A stretch of DNA of 64,000 nucleotides from Roseobacter insulae (lineage in GTDB: Bacteria > Pseudomonadota > Alphaproteobacteria > Rhodobacterales > Rhodobacteraceae), in NCBI RefSeq assembly GCF_019375555.1, contig NZ_JAHXDN010000007.1, positions 106,366-170,365 of the forward strand, read 5' to 3'. Below are positions 17,688 through 26,175 of this stretch, piece after piece (the stretch's first letter is position 1; the number at the start of each line of letters is the position of its first letter). The notes below the pieces were generated by a model. It was not told the DNA's origin and did not search any database. It was given only the letters and a program-made list of their open reading frames with translations. The translations under genes were made by a program, and so were the position numbers.

Positions 17688-18695
17688 TTATTCCTCAGGT
17701 TTGCGGGCCGAGCCGCGGATAATCAAAGGGCCGTCAAGGGTGATACTGCGCGGTGCTTCATCTTCCTGCGTGAGGCGTGCAAGCAAAGCATCAACCGTGG
17801 CGGCAACCATGCGGTTGGCGGGTTGGCGGACCGTCGTAAGATTGTAGCTTGGCCAGTGAGACAGCGTCACATCATCGTATCCCACGACCGAGACGTCGTC
17901 GGGCACCCGCAGACCCAGTTCGTACCGCAGCACGTCCATCACGGCGAAAGCCATGTGGTCGTTGGCCACGAAAACGGCATCAGGGTGGTCGCTTCCACTG
18001 AACATTTCGCGGGCCGCTGCCTGGGCGGTTTCAAAGTTGAAGTTGCCGACGCCGCGCGCAAACAACGACAGCCCCGCAGCCTCCAGCCCGGCCCTGAAAC
18101 CGGCTTCGCGATCAATCTGGGTCGAGGCGTCCTCCCATCCGGCGATATGCGCGATCCGCCTGTGCCCACCGGCAATCAGGAAGTCAGCCAGTTTGCGCCC
18201 CCCCGCGACATTGTCCGAGGTCACGCTGGTCAGGCGCGCATCGTATTGATGACGGTTAAAAAGCACGATCGGAATGCCCAGGTCCTCGCATCTTTTTGTC
18301 AGATCGTTGGACAGGCCGACAGAGGCCGCAATAATCGCGTCCACCTGATAATCCAGCAGTTCATCTATCACGGATTGCGTGGCGTCGTGATCGTTGGAAG
18401 CCATGAAAACCAATACATGGTACCCCTGAACCTGCAGCGCATTGGACAATCGTTCGATCGCTTCGGGGTAGAATTGGTTTTCCAGGTAGGCCACCACCAG
18501 ACCGATGATGCGGCTGCGCCCGGTGATCAGGGAGCGCGCCAGCACATTGGGACGATAGCCCAGGGCGGCAGCGGCCTTGCGGACCTTCTCCGCCGTGCCT
18601 TTACTCACCGACGCGCCGGGCGTGAACACACGGCTGACCGCCGACCGGCTGACACCCGCCTTTTCGGCCACTTCGAGAGATGTCACTTTGCCCAT
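17688..18695 (-). CDS. LacI-family transcriptional regulator
   Basis: 335 residues. The N-terminal helix-turn-helix and hinge are clear: VTSLEVAEKAGVSRSAVSRVF followed by GYRPNVLARSL (residues 41-52), then a periplasmic-binding-protein-like effector domain beginning SRIIGLVV. LacI regulators sense a small sugar-like ligand. The ATG at 18695 overlaps the SDR stop (TGATG), and the HTH starts immediately after it; an open frame upstream to 18836 has no family counterpart. It lies inside the operon it probably controls. A matching near-palindromic operator stands at 27309-27330 before the transporter genes. Confidence 0.92.
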   Translation of the reverse strand: MGKVTSLEVAEKAGVSRSAVSRVFTPGASVSKGTAEKVRKAAAALGYRPNVLARSLITGRSRIIGLVVAYLENQFYPEAIERLSNALQVQGYHVLVFMASNDHDATQSVIDELLDYQVDAIIAASVGLSNDLTKRCEDLGIPIVLFNRHQYDARLTSVTSDNVAGGRKLADFLIAGGHRRIAHIAGWEDASTQIDREAGFRAGLEAAGLSLFARGVGNFNFETAQAAAREMFSGSDHPDAVFVANDHMAFAVMDVLRYELGLRVPDDVSVVGYDDVTLSHWPSYNLTTVRQPANRMVAATVDALLARLTQEDEAPRSITLDGPLIIRGSARKPEE

Positions 18696-19453
18696 CAGCC
18701 CGCAGTCCACCCGCCATCGATCATCATCGAGGTTCCGGTGATCATGGCCGAGGCATCGGAGGCAAGAAACAAGGCGGCGCCCATGATGTCCTCGACCTCG
18801 CCCACGCGCGGCAGCTTGATCTTTTCCATGATCCACGCAAGCCGTTCTGGGTTGTCAAAAGTCACCGCCGACAGGGGTGTACGGATGAACGTCGGGCAAA
18901 TCGTGTTGATCCGAATACCGGATTTGCCCCATTCGATCGCCATGGATTTCACCATGCCTTCAAGCGCATGTTTGGACGCACAATAAACCGCCCGATCAAT
19001 GCCCCCGACATGTCCCATCTGGCTGGAGATATGAATGATCGAGCCGGGCAAACCCGCCGCCATCAGCGCCCTGGCCGCCTGTGCGGACAGAAAATAGGCA
19101 CCCCGCAGATTCAGGTTCATCACCGCGTCGAAATCAGCGGGCGTTGTCTCGACCGCCGGGGAATGCCGTGCGAGCCCTGCCGAATTGATCACGATGTCGA
19201 AGGGCGCGTCAAACACATCCGGCAGCGCATCTGGATTGCTCTGATCCAGCGGCATCGCCTCGGCGGACCAGCCTTCTGCTGCCATGGCGTTCACCGACGC
19301 CTGCAGCACGTCCACGCGACGGGCGGCGCAAACCACATGCGCGCCAGCCTCTGCCAGCGCCACCGCGCATCCAAGGCCAATACCGGAAGACGCCCCCGTC
19401 ACGAGGGCGCGTTTGCCAGACAGGTCGAAGCTCGGCGTTCTTGGCAGTTGCAC
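18695..19453 (-). CDS. SDR-family NAD(P)-dependent oxidoreductase
   Basis: 252-residue classical short-chain dehydrogenase: cofactor loop TGASSGIGLG at 19-28, NSAGLA, and the catalytic Ser-Tyr-Lys set in ISSQMGHVGG...YCASK. The C-terminus ends with ITGTSMMIDGGWTAG. Start is GTG at 19453 with AGGAG about 12 nt upstream, overlapping the stop of the SnoaL-like gene (TAGTG). In this operon it probably oxidises a secondary alcohol or reduces a ketone of the pathway; the substrate is not readable. Confidence 0.9.
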   Translation of the reverse strand: MQLPRTPSFDLSGKRALVTGASSGIGLGCAVALAEAGAHVVCAARRVDVLQASVNAMAAEGWSAEAMPLDQSNPDALPDVFDAPFDIVINSAGLARHSPAVETTPADFDAVMNLNLRGAYFLSAQAARALMAAGLPGSIIHISSQMGHVGGIDRAVYCASKHALEGMVKSMAIEWGKSGIRINTICPTFIRTPLSAVTFDNPERLAWIMEKIKLPRVGEVEDIMGAALFLASDASAMITGTSMMIDGGWTAG

Positions 19454-20499
19454 TACAAGGCTACTCCTGTTTCCGGGTCAAACCCCGCGCGGGCCTTGTT
19501 GAATTCCCGCAAGCGGGCAAAAACATCCACCCCGATCTGATCATACATGTGCAGCAAGTCGACCAACACCCAGTTTTCCCGGATCAGCCCGTTTTCCACC
19601 CGCCAGAAATCGAGACTGCGCATGTCAATTCTCTTGCCCGTCGGCGCGATGCCCAGCCATCCCCCCCGACTGATCGACTGGATCATGTCCGGCCAGCCGG
19701 TCACCGCCGCATAGTTACGGTCGCCAAAGAAATGGTATTCGACCTCATCCAGGTATTGCCCGCGATCCGGCATCGCATTGAGAAACGGGATCTGGTGCCA
19801 TTTCCGAAACCCATCGATCCCGCGCCCTGTACCAATCCCGCTGGGGCCATACCATGTCATACGCGGATGCCAGAAGCGCGCCATCTCCATCACTTCCGGA
19901 CCACCCTGCGACGGATGCCTCTTAAGATGTTCCAGCATCTCCACGATGTGCTGGCAGGTCGCCGCCCCCTGCGCCAGATCGTAAGGTGCCGCAACATGAC
20001 CATCACATGTCGCCGGGCCCGGAGTATGCCACTCCCGCCCCAGGCTTGGACTCATCGGCCAGGCCTGCGCCTGCATCATCACTTCAGGCACATCCCAAAG
20101 CGCCTGCAATTCGACAATCCTGCCGTTGTCGAAACGGTAAAACTCGTGGAACCGCATATGCGCCAAGTGACCCGTGGGGGGAATGTCCAACCAGGGTTTG
20201 CGGAATGTTCCAAGATAGTAACCGCCACAACCGACCCAATCCGCACCTTCTCTGGTCGGGCCTGCCATGACAATATGATCTCGCCGTTCCATATCCGGCC
20301 ACGCAAGCGCCAGTGATGCGTAGACCTGATCGACGAAAGCATCAACGCCGTGAATGGTCTCAAACGGGAACGCGAGGCGGAATACGACATCAGGTGCGCA
20401 GATCTCATGCAGGACCCCGCGCAGGCGTGCAAGATCGCCATCATAAAGCGCCGCGCGCAGCGGTGCGATGCATTCTTTATGTCGGGAAGGTGCGTCCAT
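19453..20499 (-). CDS. SnoaL-like two-domain protein (ester cyclase/NTF2 family)
   Basis: 348 residues made of two NTF2-like barrels, about 1-150 and 185-335. The second has WYGPSGIGTGRGIDGFRKW, a PF-NAMPDR region and MRSLDFWRVENGLIRENWVLVD, shared almost word for word with the protein at 27360-28385 and more loosely with that at 21901-22431. Such tandem proteins are annotated as SnoaL-like polyketide cyclases but rarely studied. It is coupled to the SDR downstream. A dispersed GC-rich repeat lies directly upstream, separating it from the dehydrogenase gene. No signal peptide. Confidence 0.85.
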   Translation of the reverse strand: MDAPSRHKECIAPLRAALYDGDLARLRGVLHEICAPDVVFRLAFPFETIHGVDAFVDQVYASLALAWPDMERRDHIVMAGPTREGADWVGCGGYYLGTFRKPWLDIPPTGHLAHMRFHEFYRFDNGRIVELQALWDVPEVMMQAQAWPMSPSLGREWHTPGPATCDGHVAAPYDLAQGAATCQHIVEMLEHLKRHPSQGGPEVMEMARFWHPRMTWYGPSGIGTGRGIDGFRKWHQIPFLNAMPDRGQYLDEVEYHFFGDRNYAAVTGWPDMIQSISRGGWLGIAPTGKRIDMRSLDFWRVENGLIRENWVLVDLLHMYDQIGVDVFARLREFNKARAGFDPETGVAL

Positions 20500-20502
20500 G
20501 TC

Positions 20503-20558
20503 TTCTCTGGTTTAAAAATATCCCGGGGGAGGCGCCGCGCGCCGGGGGCAGCGCCCCC
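20503..20558. repeat. Dispersed intergenic GC-rich repeat, copy 1
   Basis: Begins TTCTCTGGTTTAAAAATA, continues with CCCGGGGG and ends in the hairpin GGGGGC-AGC-GCCCCC. A second copy is at 58622-58670 (24 of the first 26 bases identical). Read on the minus strand it is a GC hairpin followed by a T-rich stretch, so here it could partly terminate transcription coming out of the dehydrogenase gene and lower expression of the genes after it. It fills the whole 60-bp gap between the two genes. Confidence 0.6.
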
Positions 20559-20559
20559 G

Positions 20560-21888
20560 TTACTCCGCCGCCTCCACCACCGGTGCGCCTTCACCGTAGG
20601 GCACATTCACCCCACCGTATCGCCGGACCCGAAGATTGCATTGCTCGGCGTGACCGACGAACCCTTCCAGCATGCAGAGCCGCGAGCCATAGGCCCCGAT
20701 ATCCGCCGCGGCCGCGTCCGTCGTGACCTTCTGATAGCTGTGGGTTTTCAGAAACTTGCCCACCCACAATCCACCGGTATATCGGCCCGCTTTCCTGGTG
20801 GGTAACGTATGGTTGGTCCCGATGACCTTGTCCCCGTTGGCAACATTCGTCCGCGGACCAAGAAACAGCGCACCATAGCAGGTCATGTTCTCCAGAAACC
20901 AGTCATCCCTGTCGGTCATCACCTGGACATGCTCGGAGGCGATGTCATCGGCAACACTCAGCATCTCGTCATAAGTGTCGCAGAGGATCACCTCGCCATA
21001 GTCCTCCCAACTCACCCTTGCAGTGTCTGCGGTGGGCAGGATTTCGAGTATCCGGTCGATCTCCCCCAGCGTCTCAGCGGCCAGTTTCCGCGAGTTGGTG
21101 AGCAGGACAGCGGGCGAATTATACCCGTGTTCGGCCTGCCCGAGAAGATCGGTGGCACACATCTCCGCATCTACCGTGTCATCGGCGATCACCATCGTTT
21201 CGGTCGGGCCTGCAAAAAGATCAATGCCGACACGACCGAAGAGCTGGCGTTTGGCTTCGGCAACAAAGGCATTGCCGGGACCCACGATCATATGCACGGG
21301 ATCAATCGTATCGGTGCCCAATGCCATGGCACCCACTGCCTGGATACCGCCCATGACGTAGATTTCATCCGCCCCCCCCAGATGCATCGCAGCAATCACC
21401 GCCGGGTTGGGTTTCCCCTTGAACGGGGGAGTGCATGCGATGATGCGCGGGACCTGCGCTACCGACGCCGTGGCCACTGACATATGCGCCGAGGCGACCA
21501 TCGGAAATTTCCCGCCCGGCACATAGCAACCCACCGATTGCACGGGGATATTCTTGTGCCCCAGGATCACCCCCGGCATTGTCTCGACCTCGATGTCCAG
21601 CATGCTGTCGCGCTGCGCCTGAGCAAAGGTGCGGACCTGCTCCTGCGCGAACCTGATGTCTTGCAGTTCGCGCGGCGACAACCGGGCAATCAGATCGTCG
21701 ATTTCCGCGGCGCTTAATCTGAAGCTATCAGGCGAATAGTCATCGAACTTTTCGGACAGTTCCCGCACGGCCACATCGCCCCGCGCCTCGATATCGGCAA
21801 GGGTTGCTTCGACAGCCGCGCGGGTTTTCGCGTCGTCATCCGCCCGCTCTGCCGCTGGTTTGCCGGTTTTGAGATACTCGATTGCCAT
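20560..21888 (-). CDS. Histidinol dehydrogenase-family enzyme (HpsN-like sulfopropanediol 3-dehydrogenase)
   Basis: 442 residues. Histidinol dehydrogenase performs a four-electron, NAD- and zinc-dependent oxidation of a primary alcohol to a carboxylate. All catalytic positions are kept: Gln251 and His254 (LLGQAEHG), Glu319-His320 (ASEHVQV), Asp353 ([10 protein letters not shown]) and His413 (FVGHAEQ). There is no his operon here, and the [16 protein letters not shown] segment is closer to HpsN, which turns 2,3-dihydroxypropanesulfonate into sulfolactate, than to HisD. GAGGAG stands 8 nt before ATG. I infer oxidation of a terminal CH2OH of the imported compound; whether it is a sulfonate is open. 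Confidence 0.85.
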   Translation of the reverse strand: MAIEYLKTGKPAAERADDDAKTRAAVEATLADIEARGDVAVRELSEKFDDYSPDSFRLSAAEIDDLIARLSPRELQDIRFAQEQVRTFAQAQRDSMLDIEVETMPGVILGHKNIPVQSVGCYVPGGKFPMVASAHMSVATASVAQVPRIIACTPPFKGKPNPAVIAAMHLGGADEIYVMGGIQAVGAMALGTDTIDPVHMIVGPGNAFVAEAKRQLFGRVGIDLFAGPTETMVIADDTVDAEMCATDLLGQAEHGYNSPAVLLTNSRKLAAETLGEIDRILEILPTADTARVSWEDYGEVILCDTYDEMLSVADDIASEHVQVMTDRDDWFLENMTCYGALFLGPRTNVANGDKVIGTNHTLPTRKAGRYTGGLWVGKFLKTHSYQKVTTDAAAADIGAYGSRLCMLEGFVGHAEQCNLRVRRYGGVNVPYGEGAPVVEAAE

Positions 21889-21900
21889 CAGGCTTACTCC

Positions 21901-22431
21901 TCAGTGATCAGGTCGTGGCGGCGTTTTTTCGCCCCGGTCGAAGGCTTCCCAGCCTTCACCCTGAAAAACATCCCTGCCCAGCTGGGCCAACACATGCGGG
22001 AAGTCGACCATCACCCAATTGTCGGTGATGCGCCCCTCCTCGACTTTCCAGAAATCCATATACCGGATCTCGATCCGCTTGCCCGTGGCTGCCAGCCCCA
22101 TGAAGTCACCGGAATGGGTCGCCTCCTGCCGGCCAAAAGCCGCTGCCCACTCACCCATGAAAAGCCGGGCTTCATCCACGCAGACCTTGTTCGAAAACGC
22201 GGCCTGGAACGGGCGCTGCCAATTGTCCTGAAACTCCCGCAGCCCGTTTTTCGTGCCACAGCCCCGATTGCCCATCCAGCGAAAGCTTTCGGCAAAGAAA
22301 ACACCGATGTCATCGATTCGGTGATCGTTCAGCCCGTCGACCATGCCCTCTATCACAGCCCGGGTCGCTTCGGTCTTGCTCATATCCGTGTCTCTGCTCA
22401 GCACGGCCTGTTCCGGTCTTGACCCCTTCAT
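21901..22431 (-). CDS. SnoaL-like single-domain protein
   Basis: 176 residues from the ATG at 22431, which has a strong AAAGGAA ribosome site; an internal ATG at 22383 (MSKTEATRA) would give 160 residues and a more usual N-terminus, so the start is not settled. One NTF2-like barrel: FAESFRWMGNRGCGTKNGLREF, then ATHSGDFMGLAATGKRIEIRYMDF, then EGRITDNWVMVDFPHVLAQLG. It is the single-domain version of the C-terminal domains of its two-domain neighbours. It lies 12 bp before the HisD-like gene, so those two are co-expressed. Confidence 0.83.
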   Translation of the reverse strand: MKGSRPEQAVLSRDTDMSKTEATRAVIEGMVDGLNDHRIDDIGVFFAESFRWMGNRGCGTKNGLREFQDNWQRPFQAAFSNKVCVDEARLFMGEWAAAFGRQEATHSGDFMGLAATGKRIEIRYMDFWKVEEGRITDNWVMVDFPHVLAQLGRDVFQGEGWEAFDRGEKTPPRPDH

Positions 22432-22494
22432 CGGGCATTCCTTTCTTCCTGAACCTGAAATCGCGCGGTCATTCCGGCACGGTTCAAGGTGACG

Positions 22495-22521
22495 TCCCGG
22501 GGCATCCGGTTCAGCCCGGGA
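22495..22521 (-). other. Hairpin in the gap between permease and SnoaL gene
   Basis: TCCCGGG at 22495-22501 and CCCGGGA at 22515-22521 are perfect inverted arms around 13 nt. It lies in the 127-bp gap after the second permease gene. No T-run follows on the minus strand, so an mRNA-stability or processing hairpin is likelier than a terminator. Confidence 0.4.
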
Positions 22522-22558
22522 TGGCGCTGCATCCGTCCGGATCTGGGGGTCTTGCTCA

Positions 22559-23716
22559 TCAGCCTTTCACAGCTCCCGCGGTCAGCCCCGATACGATCTG
22601 GCGTTGGAAGACCATGACCAGCAGGAACAAGGGCGCCGTGATCGACACCGCCGCTGCAACCGCTTCGACCTGATCTGTCGTTGTCGTCTCGCGGTTAAAG
22701 TAGCCTGCAATCGCCGGAACCATCGTCTGGTTCTGCGCATCAAGCAGCAGCGATGTCACCAGAAAGTCGTTGTACCCCAGTAGGAAACTGAAAAGGCCCG
22801 TCGTGATCACCCCCGGCCACATCACCGGCATGATGACTCGGCGGAAGGCCTGGAAGTGGCTGCAGCCATCGACGCGGGCGGCCTCGTCAAGCTCGGCGGG
22901 GATGTTCTGGAAGAAGCTGCGCAGCATCCAGATGGTGAAGGGCTGATTGATCGAAACCAACACCGCGATCACCGCCCAGGGCTGGCCATAAAGTGTCGGC
23001 GCGCCGTCGCCAAAAACAGGTCGCAGGATTTCCGAGGAATTGATGAAGACCGGCAGGTAGCCCGCAACGAGCACGGAATGCGGCAGTGCGCGGAACACAA
23101 GCGCGAGGATCAGCAGCCAGAAGGCCAGGTCGGACCCGGAGCGCGCAAGGCCGTAACCGGCCAATGTGCCAACCGTCAGGGAGATCGTGACGACCCCCGC
23201 AGTGACCAGCATGGAGTTCAGAAAATTGCGATAAAACTCATTTTCCGCCCAGACGGCTACGTAGTGATCGGTTGTCAGGCCCAGAACAGGTGCCCCAAGC
23301 GGGCCGAGAAGACCGTTCAATGCGCCCAGAACCAGTGGCAGAACACCGAAGAAAACCAGCACGAAGGCGAGCCCGTAGAGCACTGCGCCGAAAATCCACC
23401 CCAGCACCATCAGACCCGGCGGGCAGTATTGCCGCACCAATCCGGGAAGACGTGTGAAGGCCCAGCGGATCGCGAAGAAAAGAACAACGAGGCCGATGAT
23501 GATATCCAGCACCGACAACCCGTCGCCGTTGGCCCGCGTGGCCGGGCCTAGGATTACGTCCCACGGGCTGTCCGCGAATGCATCCACCGGGGATTTGAAG
23601 CTCATCACAGCAATCCAGAAAATCGGGAAAGCTGCAAGCACGCACCAGAAGGCAAGGAAAGTACCCGATGATAGGCGCAGCGCAAAGGACTGCTGCATGG
23701 CCTTGGATGTAGACAT
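22559..23716 (-). CDS. ABC transporter permease, CUT1/MalG type, with enlarged N-terminal region
   Basis: 385-residue inner-membrane subunit; MalG-type permeases are usually about 280. The ATPase-contact EAA loop is at about 277-295 (LDEAARVDGCSHFQAFRRV). After the first helix (residues 17-38) an extra block of about 95 residues (55-147) holds two or three more hydrophobic segments (68-86, 102-138) before the usual loop resumes at DHYVAVWAENEFYRNFLNS. AAGGGGAG stands 9 nt before ATG, which overlaps the partner permease's stop. It forms the channel with the permease at 23716-24741. Confidence 0.9.
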   Translation of the reverse strand: MSTSKAMQQSFALRLSSGTFLAFWCVLAAFPIFWIAVMSFKSPVDAFADSPWDVILGPATRANGDGLSVLDIIIGLVVLFFAIRWAFTRLPGLVRQYCPPGLMVLGWIFGAVLYGLAFVLVFFGVLPLVLGALNGLLGPLGAPVLGLTTDHYVAVWAENEFYRNFLNSMLVTAGVVTISLTVGTLAGYGLARSGSDLAFWLLILALVFRALPHSVLVAGYLPVFINSSEILRPVFGDGAPTLYGQPWAVIAVLVSINQPFTIWMLRSFFQNIPAELDEAARVDGCSHFQAFRRVIMPVMWPGVITTGLFSFLLGYNDFLVTSLLLDAQNQTMVPAIAGYFNRETTTTDQVEAVAAAVSITAPLFLLVMVFQRQIVSGLTAGAVKG

Positions 23717-24741
23717 CAGTGGGCACTCCCCTTGTGATCACGCCAGGTACGGCGCAGTGGCAGGATCAGCAGGAACACGATCCCGATCATCGTCAGCATG
23801 GCCGAGGCCGAGGCGCGGGAGATCGCACGGTTGCCCGCATCGTCCGGCGTCATGAAATCGTAGGTCAGCCATTGCAGCGAGATCACATGCGCCTGGCTGC
23901 GGAACCCGACAATCTCCTCGAACACGCGGTAACAATCCATCAGATGTATGAGCGCGATGAAGATGATGAGCGGCATCAGGTGCGGCACGATCACGTGACG
24001 CAGGCGTTCCCAGCGGCTGGCACCATCGATCACCGCACTTTCCAGCGTATCCATGTTCACCGTCTGAAGGCCCGCGTAGAAGATCACGAAGGCAAAGGGC
24101 GCCACGTGCCAGACCCTGTAGAAATACATCAGCAGCTCGATGGTCCAGGCTTGGGCGAACATCGAGATATTGGTGCCTGTCCAGCGTTCGAGCATGGCGG
24201 TCAGAATGCCGTCCCCGACGAACAGCCAGTAGATCGACAGCGATCCGATCACCGGCGTGATGATAAAGGGCAGCAGCGAGATGAAGATCACCGGGCCGCG
24301 GATCGACCGCGTGGCGTTGTTGACGGCCAGCGCGATGGCCAGCCCCACGCCAATAACCAGCGGCAATGTCAGCAAGGTGAAAGACAGCGTGAAACGCAGG
24401 GCCTTCCAGAAATCGATCTGCATGATGTCATTCCAGCTGCCGTTTCCCACCGCGGCCCAGAACTTATCCATTTGCAAAACGTTCCGATAACTTTGCAAAC
24501 CAACCCACCGGGTTTCTGTCACGGTTTTACCATTGTCATCCAGTACGGGCACTGTCTTGATCTCTGTCGTACAGGTTTGAGTCAGAAATCCCGGGGTACA
24601 GGTTTCAACCTCAACCTGTTCGAGAATGGGCTGCGTCACCTGAAAGCTCTGAATAAAGACACTGACCAGAGGCGCGGCAATGAACAACAGCATCATAAAG
24701 ACTGACGGGCCGACAAAGGCTGCAAATGTCTTGAATTTCAT
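23716..24741 (-). CDS. ABC transporter permease, CUT1/MalF type
   Basis: 341 residues, about six membrane helices. The EAA loop is LESAVIDGASRWERLRHVI near residue 255. The first periplasmic loop is longer than usual and contains Cys48 and Cys57 (ETCTPGFLTQTC), which could form a disulfide. The start at 24741 (MKFKTFAAFVGPS) is supported by GAGGGC 7 nt upstream; the open frame to 24819 lies in a hairpin-rich gap and is not coding. It overlaps the second permease gene by one base. With the binding protein and ATPase it makes a complete carbohydrate-type importer. Confidence 0.92.
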   Translation of the reverse strand: MKFKTFAAFVGPSVFMMLLFIAAPLVSVFIQSFQVTQPILEQVEVETCTPGFLTQTCTTEIKTVPVLDDNGKTVTETRWVGLQSYRNVLQMDKFWAAVGNGSWNDIMQIDFWKALRFTLSFTLLTLPLVIGVGLAIALAVNNATRSIRGPVIFISLLPFIITPVIGSLSIYWLFVGDGILTAMLERWTGTNISMFAQAWTIELLMYFYRVWHVAPFAFVIFYAGLQTVNMDTLESAVIDGASRWERLRHVIVPHLMPLIIFIALIHLMDCYRVFEEIVGFRSQAHVISLQWLTYDFMTPDDAGNRAISRASASAMLTMIGIVFLLILPLRRTWRDHKGSAH

Positions 24742-24786
24742 GGGCTTGCCCTCGCGACAGTCAAATTTGCAAAGTGCTGGGTGAAT

Positions 24787-24820
24787 TTTGCAAAACGCAC
24801 CGCATGCTGCGTTTGGCAAA
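24787..24820 (-). other. Second intercistronic hairpin before the MalF-type permease
   Basis: Arms 24787-24799 (TTTGCAAAACGCA) and 24808-24820 (TGCGTTTGGCAAA) pair at 12 of 13 positions with an 8-nt loop. It lies between the binding-protein and permease genes. The TTTGCAAA core, seen again at 24765-24772 just downstream, also resembles half-sites of the LacI-type operator at 27309-27330, so a second operator is an alternative reading. Confidence 0.5.
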
Positions 24821-24837
24821 GTCTCCCGATTGGGAAG

Positions 24838-24866
24838 GCGCCGGTCGGGATGTGCCCGACCGGCGC
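24838..24866 (-). other. Strong hairpin directly after the binding-protein gene
   Basis: A perfect 12-bp stem: GCGCCGGTCGGG at 24838-24849 pairs with CCCGACCGGCGC at 24855-24866 around a 5-nt loop, 6 nt past the stop codon of the binding-protein gene. There is no T-run, so read-through to the permeases is expected. Hairpins in this place (as after malE) protect the upstream mRNA and give more binding protein than permease. Confidence 0.7.
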
Positions 24867-24871
24867 GGGTG

Positions 24872-26092
24872 TCACTTCAGGACGCCCGCTTCTTTTGCAG
24901 AAGTCGTATAGGCTTCGGTAATCGCCTCCAACGTGGCCTCGGCACTGCGTTCCCCGGTGAAGAAGGCAGGCAGCTCATTGCCCAGAGCAGAATGGAGCAG
25001 ACCCATCTGTGTCGTCGACGGATAGGCTGGTGGCGCCGGGTTGGCCGTTGCCGTTTCGATCGCGCCCTTGGCGATTTCCGTTGGGGCGTAGCCTTCTACC
25101 AACCAGATCGCCGCATCATTTGCGCCTTTGACCATCTCGCTGTCGAGGCCTTCCATCGCCAGACGGAAGGCCGCATCCGCTTCCTCGTCAGAGATGTTTT
25201 TGGCAATCACGATGCCGTCCCACCACAGCGTCGTGGCAGGCACGCCGCCGTCCATGGCGCGGGGTGCCGCTGACATTGCAACCTTGCCCACGACCTGGCT
25301 TTCAGCTTCATCGTTCATGGCGCCCGCACGGCTGGCCCAGAGGTTGGCCAATGCGATCTTGCCCTGCTGGAACTGCTGTTGCACGTAGGTGGAATCCGAC
25401 ACCAGTACCTCGGGGTCCGTGTATTCGGTCATCGCTTTCATCATTTCCAGCGACTTGATCCCGGCCTCCGAATTCACGGCTGCCGTGTTGTCGTCATTGA
25501 AGAATTTGCCGCCAAAGCCCGCGTACATGTTGTTGAAATCCTGCGCCAGATTCCAGCCCGATTTGAGGGTGGCGCCCAGTGGATATTCCATCACGCCCGC
25601 CTCTTTGATCTTCGCAGATGCGGCAAGCACTTCGTCCCACGTGGTTGGCGTGTCGATACCGAGATCAGCCAGCACGTCGGAGCGGTACATCAGGTGCTGC
25701 GTGTTCACCATCATCGCCACGGCCATGATCTTGCCATTGATGCGGATCAGCTGGTTCGGCGACAGGTTCTGCCCGTATTTGGCCACCAGATCATCCAGCG
25801 GACGGATCGTTCCCGCATTCAACAGCGGGGTGATAGTGCCGTTGGAGACGCCGCCGATCTGGTACAGGGATGGGTTGGCTTCAAACGCGGCTGGTTGCTT
25901 GGTGCGGAATTCCTGATCCAGTTCCGCCTGGAAATTGCCGCACTCCGCCATTGCATCGGTGACCGCTTTCCATGCTTCAAATCCCGCGCTCAGCGATTTT
26001 ATCGGTGTTGTGTTCTCATAGGAGCAGGCGGCAAAACCCGCGCTGCCCATGAGCGAGACAGCCCCCGCCAATGCGATTTTCTTCAAAAACAT
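24872..26092 (-). CDS. ABC transporter substrate-binding protein, carbohydrate type (family 1)
   Basis: 406-residue periplasmic protein. The start at 26092 (GGGAG about 8 nt upstream) yields a clean signal peptide, KKIALAGAVSLMGSAGFA, cleaved before ACSYEN; FAAC is a poor lipobox, so a soluble protein is preferred. The mature part has family 1 features (LNAGTIRPLDDLVAKYGQ, VNTQHLMYRSDVLADLGI, PTTWDEVLAASAKIKEAG, GKIALANLWASRAG). It delivers the solute to the two permeases downstream. The ligand class is inferred from the family as an oligosaccharide, polyol or similar, but is not fixed by sequence. Confidence 0.92.
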   Translation of the reverse strand: MFLKKIALAGAVSLMGSAGFAACSYENTTPIKSLSAGFEAWKAVTDAMAECGNFQAELDQEFRTKQPAAFEANPSLYQIGGVSNGTITPLLNAGTIRPLDDLVAKYGQNLSPNQLIRINGKIMAVAMMVNTQHLMYRSDVLADLGIDTPTTWDEVLAASAKIKEAGVMEYPLGATLKSGWNLAQDFNNMYAGFGGKFFNDDNTAAVNSEAGIKSLEMMKAMTEYTDPEVLVSDSTYVQQQFQQGKIALANLWASRAGAMNDEAESQVVGKVAMSAAPRAMDGGVPATTLWWDGIVIAKNISDEEADAAFRLAMEGLDSEMVKGANDAAIWLVEGYAPTEIAKGAIETATANPAPPAYPSTTQMGLLHSALGNELPAFFTGERSAEATLEAITEAYTTSAKEAGVLK

Positions 26093-26119
26093 ATGCAAAC
26101 TCCCTGTTGCAGTTGGCTT

Positions 26120-26144
26120 GGGTGCATCTTGCAAGGCTGCACCC
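26120..26144 (-). other. Hairpin between ATPase and binding-protein genes
   Basis: GGGTGCA at 26120-26126 pairs perfectly with TGCACCC at 26138-26144 around an 11-nt loop, in the 83-bp gap after the ATPase gene. No T-run follows. Together with the hairpins at 24787-24866 it brackets the binding-protein cistron. Confidence 0.5.
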
Positions 26145-26175
26145 TTTGGTTGGCCCCGGATTGGGGCATTATTCC

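Noticed and set aside
17586..18986. A 466-codon plus-strand open frame opposite the LacI and SnoaL genes
   Set aside because: Composition typical of an antisense frame; the minus strand carries intact HTH and SnoaL sequences with coupled starts.
24470..24500. Two TTTGCAAA-like sites near the middle of the MalF-type permease gene as further LacI operators
   Set aside because: They lie inside coding sequence and lack the second half and central CG, so chance is the simpler reading.
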